Source of the DNA: Agromyces terreus | GTDB lineage: Bacteria; Actinomycetota; Actinomycetes; Actinomycetales; Microbacteriaceae | Assembly (NCBI RefSeq): GCF_009749465.1 | Contig: NZ_WBIS01000002.1 | Location: 186,001 to 250,000, forward strand | Reading direction: 5' to 3' | DNA: 64,000 nucleotides | Part shown: piece after piece, positions 17,005-27,617 of the stretch | How the letters are laid out: every line of letters starts with the position of its first letter | Numbering within the stretch: position 1 is the first letter of the stretch | Program-made: the position numbers and the translations under genes | Notes under the pieces: model-generated | Seen by the model: the letters and a program-made list of their open reading frames with translations, nothing else | Databases searched by the model: none | Told to the model about the DNA's origin: nothing

Positions 17005-17688
17005 ATGCCGACTAGGACAGTTGACCCACATTTCTCGCGCGTCTCGTGGGCGGTCGTCGTCGCGCTGCTCGTGTGCTCGATCCTCGTCGGCCTCGAGCCC
17101 CTGATCTCCCCCCTCACGGCGTACGCCCCCGTGCTCGCGGTGCCCGCCGCGGCCGGGCTGCCCGCGCTCATCCCCCCGCTTCGGCTCACCCCGCTCGGCG
17201 GCTCGACCTGGGGCTTCTGGGCGGCGGATGTCGCGGGCGTGCTCGTCATGCTCGCCGCCGCGTTCGTGCTGCTCCGCGCCGGCGATCGACGCCGCCCGAA
17301 CCCCTCGATCCTCCGCGCGTTCGGTCGCGGCGTCGGCGTCACCGTGCTCGCCGTCATCGCGGGCAACCTCGTGCGGGGCGTCTTCAGCTCGTTCGCGGTG
17401 CACATGGACTTCGGCACGTACCTCGGCACGACCGCCGCGAACATCGCGGTCTCCGCCCTGTTCGGCGCGGCGGTCGGGCTCATCGTGGGCGTCGCGGCCG
17501 CGGTGGTCGCCGCCGTGGCCGGGCGGCGGCTCGCGGCATCCGACCCCGAAGCATCCGGTCCCGAAGCATCCGACCCCGCGGCATCCGACCCCGCAGCATC
17601 CGCCCCTGTCTCGTCCGCCGCCACGGAGGCCCCCGCCGACACGAACCCCGCAGTCACGGAGTCCGCCCCGGCCGACGCCCGCGGCTAG
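17005..17688 (+). CDS. Membrane protein of unknown function
   Basis: A 227-residue protein with about five membrane segments (WAVVVALLVCSILVGLEPL, YAPVLAVPAAAGLPALIPPL, WAADVAGVLVMLAAAFVLL, GVTVLAVIAGNLVRG, AVSALFGAAVGLIVGVAAA), followed by a disordered Ser/Pro/Ala/Glu tail built from a 15 bp repeat (about 17535-17605). The start is leaderless: TAGCAT (16992-16997) ends seven bases before the ATG. It is divergent from the GH5 gene and precedes a DUF2510 protein by 28 bases. I do not recognise a named family. Confidence 0.75.
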   Translation: MPTRTVDPHFSRVSWAVVVALLVCSILVGLEPLISPLTAYAPVLAVPAAAGLPALIPPLRLTPLGGSTWGFWAADVAGVLVMLAAAFVLLRAGDRRRPNPSILRAFGRGVGVTVLAVIAGNLVRGVFSSFAVHMDFGTYLGTTAANIAVSALFGAAVGLIVGVAAAVVAAVAGRRLAASDPEASGPEASDPAASDPAASAPVSSAATEAPADTNPAVTESAPADARG

Positions 17689-17716
17689 CATGGCCCGGGA
17701 CCGATCAGGAGGCCCG

Positions 17717-18373
17717 ATGACGAACGATCCCGCCCGCCCCACGCCCGCCGGCTGGTACCCCGATCCGACCGGGGCGCCGTCGCAGCGGTGGTGGAACGGC
17801 GCGACCTGGACGACGCACGTCGCGCCCGCGCCCGCGCCCGCGCCCGCTCCCGCGCCGTACGCAGCCGGCCCCGCGCCCGCCGAGCGGATGCCGGCCGAGC
17901 GCGTGCCCGACGGGACGCCCACCTCGACCCCGTGGATCTGGGCCGTCGTGCTGCTGCCGCTGCTCGGCCTCGTCTCGCTGGCGACCTTCGACCCCACGAG
18001 ATACGTCACCGCAGCGACCGACCTCGTCGATCCGCTCGCCCCGTACGCGATCTTCTTCGACCCGTGGTACCTCGCCACGATCGCGCTGTCGTTCGTGCTC
18101 TACGGGGTCACCGTCTGGTCGGCCTCGCGCGATCACGCCGAACTCGCGCGCCTCGGCTACGCCTCGCGGTTCCACTGGGCGTGGGCGTTCCTCAGTTCGT
18201 TCGTCTACGTGATCGGCCGATCGGTCGTCGTGCGACGGCAGGCGGGCCGCGGGCTCGCGCCGATGTGGACCGCGATCGGGATCAACGTCGCCGTGGTGGT
18301 CATCGCGATGATCTGGTCCGTGTGGGTGATCTTCGCCTCGGTCCAGGCGGTCACCGAGATCTCGGGCTACTGA
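17717..18373 (+). CDS. DUF2510 membrane protein
   Basis: A protein of 218 residues. The N-terminal DUF2510 motif PAGWYPDPTG...RWWNGATWT (residues 10-35) precedes an Ala-Pro repeat linker and four membrane helices (IWAVVLLPLLGLVSLA, WYLATIALSFVLYGVTVW, WAWAFLSSFVYVIG, IGINVAVVVIAMIWSVWVIF). AGGAGG lies just upstream of the ATG at 17717. DUF2510 occurs at the N-termini of many actinobacterial membrane proteins and probably binds an envelope or cytoplasmic partner; its role is unproven. The CCGCGG arms just after the stop may end transcription against the convergent dehydrogenase gene. Confidence 0.85.
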   Translation: MTNDPARPTPAGWYPDPTGAPSQRWWNGATWTTHVAPAPAPAPAPAPYAAGPAPAERMPAERVPDGTPTSTPWIWAVVLLPLLGLVSLATFDPTRYVTAATDLVDPLAPYAIFFDPWYLATIALSFVLYGVTVWSASRDHAELARLGYASRFHWAWAFLSSFVYVIGRSVVVRRQAGRGLAPMWTAIGINVAVVVIAMIWSVWVIFASVQAVTEISGY

Positions 18374-18393
18374 GGCCGCGGCTCGGCCGCGGG

Positions 18394-19443
18394 CTACGGC
18401 TGCAGCATCACCTTGATCGCGCGGCGCTCGTCCATGGCCGCGTAGGCCTCGGCCGCCTCGGCGAGGGGCAGCGTCAGGTCGAACACGAGGCCGGGCTCGA
18501 TCTCGCCCGAGAGCACGTCGGGCAGCAGTTCCTCGATGTAGCCGCGCACGGGCGCGACCCCGCCGTTCACGCCGACGTTGCGGTTGAACAGCGGACGCAC
18601 GGGCAGCTCGGGCCCCCCGTTGGGCACGCCGACGTAGCCGACCATGCCGCCGGGGCGCGCCGAGCGGATCGCCTGGTCCATCGACTCCTTCGTGCCCACG
18701 CACTCGAGCACGCGGTCGGCGCCGATGCCGCCGGTGAGCTCGCGCACGGCCGCGACGCCCTCATCTCCGCGCTCGGCGACGACGTGCGTCGCCCCGAACC
18801 GACGTGCGAGCGCCTGCCGGTCGGCGTGCCGCGACATCGCGATGATCGTGGTGGCGCCGAGCCGCTTGGCGGCGATGACCGCGCACAGGCCGACGGCGCC
18901 GTCGCCCACGACCACGACCGACTCGCCCGGCTGCACCCCGGCCGACACGGCCGCGTGGTGGCCCGTGCCCATCACATCGCTCAGGGTGAGCAGGCCCGGC
19001 ACCATGTCGGGTTCGACCTCGACGGGCACCGGCACGAGCGTGCCGTCGGCGAGGGGCACCCGCACGCGCTCGCCCTGACCGCCGTCGGCGAAGCCGCCGA
19101 GCCGGTCGTCGCCGCCCCACCATCCGCCGTTCAGGCACGACGTGCTCACCCCGTTGCGGCAGTTCACGCACGTGCCGTCGCACACGTAGAAGGGGGCGAT
19201 GACGAAGTCGCCGACCTCGATCGACTCGACGTCGTCGCCCACGGCCTCGACGACCCCGACGAACTCGTGCCCGATGCGATGCGGCTGGTCGGTCGGCGTG
19301 ATGCCGCGATACGGCCAGAGGTCGGAGCCGCAGACGCACGCGGCGACGACCCGCACGATGGCGTCGCCGCCGGTCGAGAGCACGGGGTCGGGCACGGTCT
19401 CGACGCGGATGTCGCGGGCTGCATGGATCACGGTGGCGAGCAT
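18394..19443 (-). CDS. Zinc-dependent alcohol dehydrogenase family protein
   Basis: Medium-chain dehydrogenase of 349 residues. CGSDLW and GHEFVG supply catalytic-zinc ligands, the Cys cluster in CDGTCVNCRNGVSTSC forms the structural-zinc lobe, and VVVGDGAVGLCAVIAAKRLGA is the nucleotide-binding Rossmann motif (about residues 170-190). VRPLFNRNVGVNGG is typical of the family C-terminus. A leaderless start is likely (TAGGCT seven bases before the ATG). NAD(P)H-dependent oxidation of an alcohol or polyol is expected; the substrate is unknown. Confidence 0.9.
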   Translation of the reverse strand: MLATVIHAARDIRVETVPDPVLSTGGDAIVRVVAACVCGSDLWPYRGITPTDQPHRIGHEFVGVVEAVGDDVESIEVGDFVIAPFYVCDGTCVNCRNGVSTSCLNGGWWGGDDRLGGFADGGQGERVRVPLADGTLVPVPVEVEPDMVPGLLTLSDVMGTGHHAAVSAGVQPGESVVVVGDGAVGLCAVIAAKRLGATTIIAMSRHADRQALARRFGATHVVAERGDEGVAAVRELTGGIGADRVLECVGTKESMDQAIRSARPGGMVGYVGVPNGGPELPVRPLFNRNVGVNGGVAPVRGYIEELLPDVLSGEIEPGLVFDLTLPLAEAAEAYAAMDERRAIKVMLQP

Positions 19444-19470
19444 GCAGCCGAGCCTACGCCCGCCCGCGGA

Positions 19471-19998
19471 CTACTGCCCGGCGGGGGCCGCAGGCCCTGC
19501 GTGCCCGTGCCCGACGTGCCCGTGCCCGCCGGCCGTCTGCGCCTTGCCGAGCGCCGGCACCATGATGCGGATCGCCCACCCGAACAGGATGAAGAGCACC
19601 CCGACGCCGGCGGCGAACAGCGCGACGCCGAACGACACGACCGAGGTGAAGAGCGAGGCCCGCAGGAACGACGCGTCCATGACGGTCGCACGCACGGGGT
19701 CGTCCATGTCGAGCTCGGCGTACGTCTTGCCGTCGGCCATCTCGAGCGCGTGCATGTTGATGACGCTCGCCTGCACGTACGCGTCGATCGGCCCGTCGAC
19801 CTGCTGGCCCGCGAGGATCGGCGCGTCGTCGGAGATGATGATGTTCTCGGCCCTCAACTGCGCCGAGACCCCCATCCACGCGATCACGGCGACGATGATC
19901 AGCAGCGCGCCCCCGAGGATGCCGGCGAGTCCGATGAGCCTCAGCCCCCGATCCTGACCCCGTGTGAGCACGACCCCTTCGACGACCGGTTCCGACAT
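19471..19998 (-). CDS. Membrane protein with His/Gly-rich tail
   Basis: A 175-residue protein with two membrane helices: GLAGILGGALLIIVAVIAWMGV near residues 22-43 and SFGVALFAAGVGVLFILFGW near 122-141. They flank an extracytoplasmic stretch of about 75 residues that includes ENIIISDDAPILAGQQVDGPIDAY. The C-terminus HGHVGHGHAG could bind metal ions. A GGGGGAG ribosome site lies four bases before the ATG at 19998. It is encoded just upstream of, and on the same strand as, the alcohol dehydrogenase. Similar small proteins appear widely in actinobacteria, but I do not recognise a named family. Confidence 0.78.
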   Translation of the reverse strand: MSEPVVEGVVLTRGQDRGLRLIGLAGILGGALLIIVAVIAWMGVSAQLRAENIIISDDAPILAGQQVDGPIDAYVQASVINMHALEMADGKTYAELDMDDPVRATVMDASFLRASLFTSVVSFGVALFAAGVGVLFILFGWAIRIMVPALGKAQTAGGHGHVGHGHAGPAAPAGQ

Positions 19999-20083
19999 GA
20001 CGCTCCCCCTCGCGTTCGTTGCTCCGAGCGTAGTGACGGCCGGCGAGCCGCGGCAAGGGCGCCACGCGGGCACGGGCGAGACC

Positions 20084-21679
20084 TCACACGTGCGGCACGA
20101 ACTCCTGCCAGGCCAATCGCCGGTCACGGCGCGGGTCGGGTTCGACCCGGTCGACGTCGTCGAAGACGAGGGTCCGCCGCATCCGTTCCTCGTACGGCGG
20201 CCAGTGTTCGAGCGGGGCTCCGGATGCCGCGAGCGCGGCCCAGTGCTCCTGCATCCGCCGCCCGGCCGCACGGAACATGCGGCGGCCGCCCAGCAGGGTG
20301 AGCGCCGCGCCCACCGGCGTGTCGAACTTCTCGAACAGGGCGAACAGCTCGAGCCCGTGCGTGGCGTCGAGCCCGAGCAGGCGGGCGGTGCGAGGGGCGG
20401 CGTCGAACCGGTAGAACCACGTCGGCGCGTGGCGGGAATGGCGTTCGCCCGCCTTGACGCTCGGGTACCAGAACGTGAAGTCGCCGGCGAAGTCGGCCGC
20501 CGGCCGCCGCTCGGGCAGGCCCGGATACTGCCGCTTGATCGCCTTGCGCGCCTTCTTGCGCGTGTTCGCGAAGATCGCCCGGATCCGCGGCTTCGTCGTG
20601 GGCAGGATGTCGATGCGCCCCTCGAACAGCGACCCCTCCCGGTCGTTCGTGCCGATGATGAGCGGCACCCGGTGCGCCTCGCCGTCGCGGAACGCGTCGA
20701 GCGGCCGACGCGGCAGGAACTCCCCGTCGATCACGGGCGCGAGGCTGATCGTGCCCGGCTTCTCGTCGGGCGTGCGCACGGTGAGCTCGGTGGTCGCCCT
20801 CGCCATCACGGCCGGATCCGCCGAACGGAGCATGGCCGCGGCATCCTCTCGCCCCTCGCTCTCGAGGTCGTGGTCGTCGACCAGGCGGCTGAGGATCGAC
20901 ACGTACTCGCCCGCCCAGGTCGCGGCGGTCTCGGGCAGGTAGACCGCGTTCGCGGGAGAGCTCTGCGCGATCGCGCGCGAGAACAGCCCCCCGGCGCTCG
21001 GCACCGCCATGAGCGTCGTCACCGAGTTGCCCCCGGCCGACTCGCCGAACAGGGTGACCCGGTCGGGGTCCCCGCCGAACGCCGCGATGTTGCGCCGAAC
21101 CCACTCGAGCGCGGCGACCTGGTCGCGGAGGCCGACGTTCACGTCGAACGGATGCCGCGGCCCCGCGTACGCCCGGAAGTCGAGCCAGCCGAGCGCGCCG
21201 AGCCGATAGTTGAGGCTCACGTACACCACCCCGTGGCGCCGCACGAGGCGCTCGCCCTGCCGCGGGTACTCCCGGGCGGAACCGACGCTGTACGCGCCGC
21301 CGTGGATGAAGACCATGACGGGCAGCCCCCCGACGCCCGGGCGACGCGGACCGTCGGCGTTCGACGCGGTCGCGGCATCCGCTCGATCGGGGGTGATGAC
21401 GTTCACGCTCAGGCAGTCCTCGCTGCGGGGGAGGTGGGATGCCGCGCCGACGAACTGGCCGTGGCGGTTCTGCGGGGCGACCGGACCGAAGCGGGCGGCA
21501 TCGCGGACCCCGTCCCACCCCGGCGCCGCCGTCGGGGCCAGGAACCGCAGCGGGCCGACCGGCGCCGCCGCGTACGGGATGCCGCGCCAGGCCCGGATGC
21601 CGCGCTCGCGCACGCCGCGCACCGCGCCGCCGTCGGTCTCGACGATCAGTCCGTCGGCGCGGACGCCTCCCACGAGCAT
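20084..21679 (-). CDS. Type B carboxylesterase
   Basis: Carboxylesterase/lipase of 531 residues. Signatures are RGIPYAAAPVG, EDCLSVNV (the type B pattern), oxyanion FIHGGAYSVGS, and the nucleophile motif FGESAGG; the catalytic His lies in THGLELFALF-type sequence near residue 415. There is no signal peptide, so it is cytoplasmic. The start is leaderless, with TAGGCT six bases before the ATG at 21679. It diverges from the MFS gene, and a perfect-armed hairpin lies in the shared upstream region. Broad ester hydrolysis is likely; specific substrates are unknown. Confidence 0.9.
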   Translation of the reverse strand: MLVGGVRADGLIVETDGGAVRGVRERGIRAWRGIPYAAAPVGPLRFLAPTAAPGWDGVRDAARFGPVAPQNRHGQFVGAASHLPRSEDCLSVNVITPDRADAATASNADGPRRPGVGGLPVMVFIHGGAYSVGSAREYPRQGERLVRRHGVVYVSLNYRLGALGWLDFRAYAGPRHPFDVNVGLRDQVAALEWVRRNIAAFGGDPDRVTLFGESAGGNSVTTLMAVPSAGGLFSRAIAQSSPANAVYLPETAATWAGEYVSILSRLVDDHDLESEGREDAAAMLRSADPAVMARATTELTVRTPDEKPGTISLAPVIDGEFLPRRPLDAFRDGEAHRVPLIIGTNDREGSLFEGRIDILPTTKPRIRAIFANTRKKARKAIKRQYPGLPERRPAADFAGDFTFWYPSVKAGERHSRHAPTWFYRFDAAPRTARLLGLDATHGLELFALFEKFDTPVGAALTLLGGRRMFRAAGRRMQEHWAALAASGAPLEHWPPYEERMRRTLVFDDVDRVEPDPRRDRRLAWQEFVPHV

Positions 21680-21728
21680 GCGGGGAGCCTACCCGCCGAC
21701 GGTGAACGCTCGGGGCACCCTCGTCGTT

Positions 21729-21829
21729 CGATCACTTTTCAGGAAGGGGTATGGGCGCGGAGGAGCGTTCGGGCGCGAAATGCGTCGCGCTGCCCCGCGC
21801 TGCCCACACCCCTTCCTGAAAAGTGATCG
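21729..21829. repeat. Large hairpin element with 22 bp perfect arms
   Basis: Arms at 21729-21750 and 21808-21829, containing CACTTTTCAGGAAGGGGT, are perfectly complementary and the stem continues for five more pairs past one mismatch. The internal 45 bases can fold again (GCGCGA/TCGCGC). It sits between two divergent genes, so it is not a terminator. Its arms are far less GC-rich than the surroundings. Confidence 0.85.
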
Positions 21830-21842
21830 GGATGTCGGCGGC

Positions 21843-23123
21843 ATGCGGAATGATGCTCTGGTGAACGGAATCCGCGGCTTCTGGCGAGCGCTGCCCACCG
21901 AGGGGCGATGGCTGCTGTCGACGGTCGCCATCCAGACGCTCGGGCGCGGGCTCACCCTGCCGTTCACGATCATCTACCTGCACGAGGTGCGAGGGTTCGA
22001 CCTCGCGCTCTCGGGCACCCTCATGGGACTCATCGCCGTCGTGGGGCTCGTGGTCACCGGCCCCGGCGGCACCCTCATCGACCGGTACGGCGCCCGTCGG
22101 GTGCTGATCGTCGGCCTCGCGGCCATGATCGCCGGCTGCACGCTGCTCGCGTTCGCGACGCACCCCGCGGTCGCCGCCCTCGGGCTCGTGCTCATCGGCG
22201 TCAACTTCGGCGTCTCCTGGCCGGGGTTCAACGCGCTCGTCGCGAGCGTCGTCACGGGCGAGCTGCGCCAGCAGTACTTCGGCGTGAACTTCGCCCTGCT
22301 GAACCTCGGCATCGGCGTGGGCGGCGTCATCGGCGGGTTCTACGTGAACGTCGCCGAGCCCGCGACGTTCACGGTGATCTTCCTCGTCGACGCGGCGAGC
22401 TGCCTGATCCCGGTCGCGCTCCTGCTCGGCCCGCTCCGTCACGTGCGCACGCAGTCCGAGCCCACGACCGACGACGCGACCGGCGGCAGCTACCGCCAGA
22501 TCCTCCGCCGTCCCGCGGTCATCTGGGTCTCCTTGCTCACCTTCGTGGCGATGTTCGTCGGCTACGGCCAGATGGAGGCGGGCTTCCCCGCGTTCGCGCG
22601 GCAGGTCGCCGAGGTCTCCACGCGCACGGTCGGCTTCGCGTTCGCGGTGAACACGCTCGTCATCGTGCTCTTCCAGTTCGCGACCCTGCGCTGGATCAAG
22701 GGGCACCGGCGCACGCGCGTCATGGGCGTCATGGCCGTCGTCTGGGCTGCCTCGTGGCTGCTGCTCGGGGCCACCGGGCTGCTGCCGGACACCCTCGCCG
22801 CGGCGATCGGCGTCATCTCGTTCATGGGCGTCTTCGCATTCGGAGAGACGCTGCTGCAGCCCACGGTGCCCGCCGTCTACAACGACCTCGCGTCCGACCA
22901 CAACCGCGGCCGGTACAACGCCGTCAACTCGGCCGCGTTCCAGGGCGGCGCGATCGCGGGCCCGATCGCCGCGGGCGTGCTGCTCGGCAACGGCCTCGGC
23001 GGCGTGTTCATCGGGCTCATGGTGGTCTGCTGCCTCGGCATCGGCGTCATGGCGCTCGCGCTCGAGAAGCGCATCCCGGCCACCGCCAACGGCGTGCCCG
23101 AGCCCCAGCCCGCAGCCGACTGA
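21843..23123 (+). CDS. MFS transporter
   Basis: MFS protein of 426 residues with 12 predicted helices and a typical motif A (GTLIDRYGARRVL) between helices 2 and 3. MdtH-like and DHA1 exporters share this architecture (NFGVSWPGFNALVASVV; GETLLQPTVPAVYNDLA). The start is uncertain: ATG 21843 gives MRNDALVNG, while GTG 21861 has AATGAT six bases upstream as a leaderless start. It begins 13 bases after a 100 bp hairpin. Cargo unknown. Confidence 0.85.
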   Translation: MRNDALVNGIRGFWRALPTEGRWLLSTVAIQTLGRGLTLPFTIIYLHEVRGFDLALSGTLMGLIAVVGLVVTGPGGTLIDRYGARRVLIVGLAAMIAGCTLLAFATHPAVAALGLVLIGVNFGVSWPGFNALVASVVTGELRQQYFGVNFALLNLGIGVGGVIGGFYVNVAEPATFTVIFLVDAASCLIPVALLLGPLRHVRTQSEPTTDDATGGSYRQILRRPAVIWVSLLTFVAMFVGYGQMEAGFPAFARQVAEVSTRTVGFAFAVNTLVIVLFQFATLRWIKGHRRTRVMGVMAVVWAASWLLLGATGLLPDTLAAAIGVISFMGVFAFGETLLQPTVPAVYNDLASDHNRGRYNAVNSAAFQGGAIAGPIAAGVLLGNGLGGVFIGLMVVCCLGIGVMALALEKRIPATANGVPEPQPAAD

Positions 23124-23234
23124 CGCCGCCCGCCCGGTGCGCCCCGCGCGCACCCGCCTACCCCGCACGCCCCCTGCACCCAGCGCACACCCTTCTCACC
23201 TCTTCGCGCCCCTCACCCCCTCACCCCCCTTTCG

Positions 23235-23311
23235 CAATTCAGGCTCGCACCGCGTGTCGGGGGCTCCGTCGCGGATGGCGGGGACGACACGCCGAGCGCC
23301 AGCCTGAATTG
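23235..23311. repeat. Nested hairpin between convergent genes
   Basis: Outer arms CAATTCAGGCT (23235-23245) and AGCCTGAATTG (23301-23311) and inner arms GCGTGTCG (23252-23259) and CGACACGC (23285-23292) are both perfect. The flanks are C-rich on the left and G-rich on the right and can extend the pairing. It fills most of the 293-base gap between the MFS and sigma genes and probably terminates both. No gene is seen in the gap. Confidence 0.8.
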
Positions 23312-23416
23312 GCAAGGGGACGGGACGGTGTGAGGCGGGGAAAGGGTCGGGAAGGGGTCGGGGCACGGCTGAGTCGGCAACGGCAACGGCAACCGCACTA
23401 GCCGGGCTGGCGCGCG

Positions 23417-24727
23417 CTACAGCTTCGCGGCCTTGGCGAGCAGGCTCTCCCGTTCCCGATCGTTGCCCGTGAGGCGGGCGGCGGCCTCGAGCTCGGCGCG
23501 CGCCTCGTCGGTGCGGCCGAGCCGGGCGAGCAGCTCCCCGCGCACGGCGGGCAACGCGGGGTACCGCGCGAGGGCGCCGCCGGCGACGAGGCCGTCGACC
23601 ACGGCGAGCGCTGAGGCGGGTCCGGTCGCCATCGAGATCGCGGCGGCGCGGTTCAGCTCGACGACGGGCGACGGCGCGATGCGCCCGAGCGCCTCGTAGA
23701 GCAGCACGATCTGGGCCCAATCGGTTTCATCGACGGTTGGTGCGGTCGCGTGGCACTCCGCGATGCCGGCCTGCAGGCCGTAGGCGCCGCGGCCGCGGCC
23801 CAAGCCGTCGGCCTTGAGCAGGGCCGCCCGGCCCCGGCCGATCTGCGCGCGATCCCATCGGGTGCGATCCTGCGCGTCGAGGGGGATCGCCGTCCCGTCA
23901 GGCGCGGTGCGCGCCGGGAAGCGCGCGGCCGTGAGCTCCATGAGTGCGACGAGCGACAATGCCTCGGGTTCGCGGGGCATGAGCCCGGCGACCATTCGCG
24001 CGAGCCGCAACGCCTCGTTCGAGACATCCGCTCGCACCCATTCGGCGCCCGACGCGGGCAGGTGACCCTCGTTGAACACGAGGTAGAGCACCTGCAGCAC
24101 GGCGGCGAGCCGCGCGGCGTACTCGTTCGGCTCGGGCACCTCGAAGGGCACCTTCGCGGCGGCGAGCGTCTTCTTCGCACGCACGATGCGCTGCTGCACC
24201 GTCGCCGTGGGCACGAGGAACGCCCGCGCGATCTCGTCGGAGCCGAGGCCGCCGACGACGCGCAGCGTCAGCGCGATCTGCGCCTCGCGCGAGAGCACGG
24301 GGTGGCACGCGACGAAGATGAGGCGCAGCACGTCGTCGTCGACGGCGTCGGGGTCGGGAAGGCCGTCGGATGCCGCGCCGCCGCGCTCCTCGAGGTCGCG
24401 GGCCATGGCGGCGTAGCGCTCGTCGAGCCGGTCGCGTCGCCGCCATCCGTCGATCGCGCGGCGCTTCGCGACCGTGGTGAGCCATGCCCCCGGATTCGCG
24501 GGCACCCCCTCGGCGGGCCACTGCCGCAGCGCCTCGACGACGGCCTCCTGCGCGAGGTCCTCCGCCTGGCCCACGTCGCCCACGAACCGGGTGAGGGCCG
24601 CGACGACGCGGGCCGACTCGATGCGCCAGACGGCGGCGACGGCTCGGCGGGCGCGCTCCGCCGCGGCCTCGTCGGGCGGCCCGGATGCCGCGGTCACGGC
24701 CGGCCCCGCGGCATCCGCCTCGGGCAT
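23417..24727 (-). CDS. ECF42-type RNA polymerase sigma factor
   Basis: A 436-residue ECF sigma factor. Sigma region 2 (DLAQEAVVEALRQWPAEG) and region 4 (RVVGGLGSDEIARAFLVPTATVQQRIVRAKK) are followed by a C-terminal extension of about 230 residues with TPR-like helices and FNEGH-type motif (VLYLVFNEGHLPAS), the hallmark of the ECF42 group. The ATG lies one base past the stop of the YCII gene, and no anti-sigma factor is encoded nearby; in this group the extension is thought to control activity. A GGATGCC hairpin (24683-24716) overlaps its first codons. Targets normally include its own operon. Confidence 0.9.
   Translation of the reverse strand: MPEADAAGPAVTAASGPPDEAAAERARRAVAAVWRIESARVVAALTRFVGDVGQAEDLAQEAVVEALRQWPAEGVPANPGAWLTTVAKRRAIDGWRRRDRLDERYAAMARDLEERGGAASDGLPDPDAVDDDVLRLIFVACHPVLSREAQIALTLRVVGGLGSDEIARAFLVPTATVQQRIVRAKKTLAAAKVPFEVPEPNEYAARLAAVLQVLYLVFNEGHLPASGAEWVRADVSNEALRLARMVAGLMPREPEALSLVALMELTAARFPARTAPDGTAIPLDAQDRTRWDRAQIGRGRAALLKADGLGRGRGAYGLQAGIAECHATAPTVDETDWAQIVLLYEALGRIAPSPVVELNRAAAISMATGPASALAVVDGLVAGGALARYPALPAVRGELLARLGRTDEARAELEAAARLTGNDRERESLLAKAAKL
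24683..24716 (-). promoter_or_regulatory. Hairpin over the first codons of the sigma gene
   Basis: Arms GGATGCCGCGG (24683-24693) and CCGCGGCATCC (24706-24716) flank a 12-base loop within codons 4-15 of the sigma gene and about 12 bases after the YCII stop. Folding could limit translation of the sigma factor relative to its partner. Confidence 0.4.
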
Positions 24728-24728
24728 C

Positions 24729-25151
24729 TCAGCGCGCCTTGCCCTCGAGTTCCTCGCGCCAGCCGGCCTCCTTCTGGATCCACTCGTTGTCCTGCGGGAA
24801 GTCCTCGAGCTCGGTCACGCGCCGAACCTCGAGCTTCGAGCCGGGCCCGAGCGGGCAGCGCTTGGCCCACTCGGCGGCCTCCTCGGGGCCGGATGCCTGG
24901 ATGATCCAGAAGCCGTTGAAGAGCTCCTTCGTCTCACCGTAGGGGCCGTCGGTCACGACCGGCGGCGTGCTGTCGAAGTCGACGACGAATCCCTCCTTCG
25001 CGTCGGTCAGGCCCTCGCCGCCGAGCAGCACGCCCGCCTTGATGAGCGACTCGTTGTAGGCGCCCATCGCGGCGATGACCTCGTTGAAATCGAGCTGCTC
25101 GTAGGCCTCGACGGCCGCATCGTCCGAGCGCATGATCAGCATGTACTTCAC
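24729..25151 (-). CDS. YCII-related (DGPF-type) protein, partner of the ECF sigma factor
   Basis: A 140-residue YciI-like alpha/beta protein. MKYMLIMRSDD opens the ferredoxin-like fold, and VTDGPYGETKELFNGFWII carries the DGPF signature (DGPY here). It starts at GTG 25151 with AAGGAG six bases upstream, and its stop is one base from the sigma factor start, so the two are co-transcribed. This pairing is the standard ECF42 arrangement; the partner may be the main target or effector of the sigma factor. The biochemical role is unknown. Confidence 0.9.
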   Translation of the reverse strand: MKYMLIMRSDDAAVEAYEQLDFNEVIAAMGAYNESLIKAGVLLGGEGLTDAKEGFVVDFDSTPPVVTDGPYGETKELFNGFWIIQASGPEEAAEWAKRCPLGPGSKLEVRRVTELEDFPQDNEWIQKEAGWREELEGKAR

Positions 25152-25260
25152 GGTGTTCTCCTTGTTCGGAAGGGGGCCGGAGTGCCCGCCTCACTCATGC
25201 GTCGAACGGGGATCGGCCCGATCGACATCGCCGGCGGAATTCCTCTCCATCGTGCCGCGA

Positions 25261-25334
25261 TTGCAGGAACTTCGGGTCGACACGCCGATGTGACCATTGG
25301 CGGATGCCGGTGCGTCGCCGATTCTTCCTGCGAA
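25261..25334. repeat. Second copy of the GCAGGAA hairpin element
   Basis: Left arm TTGCAGGAACTTCGG and right arm CCGATTCTTCCTGCG pair imperfectly over 74 bases. The right arm contains CCGATTCTTCCTGC, identical to the element inside the response regulator gene (6936-6949 region). It lies just past the 3' end of clpB and may also terminate it. Confidence 0.75.
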
Positions 25335-25342
25335 CCCGGGCG

Positions 25343-27514
<2,172 letters not shown>

Positions 27515-27538
27515 TCAGTACTCCCTTCGGTCCACAAA

Positions 27539-27559
27539 CTTGAGTGTACTCAACTCAAC
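27539..27559 (-). promoter_or_regulatory. HAIR box (HspR operator) upstream of clpB
   Basis: CTTGAGT-N7-ACTCAAC on the + strand matches the HspR-associated inverted repeat CTTGAGT-N7-ACTCAAG at 13 of 14 positions. It lies 24-45 bases upstream of the clpB start. Confidence 0.85.
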
Positions 27560-27617
27560 TTCAGGATGCGAGCGGGTATTCCGGAATAGCCGCCGTGCCC
27601 CCACGGTTGCCGCACAC

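Noticed and set aside
16992..17007. tRNA or riboswitch upstream of the membrane protein at 17 kb
   Set aside because: No cloverleaf or conserved aptamer core; the short gap is explained by a leaderless promoter.
21729..21829. Insertion sequence or MITE ends
   Set aside because: Inverted arms are present but no clear target duplication flanks them; kept as a hairpin element only.
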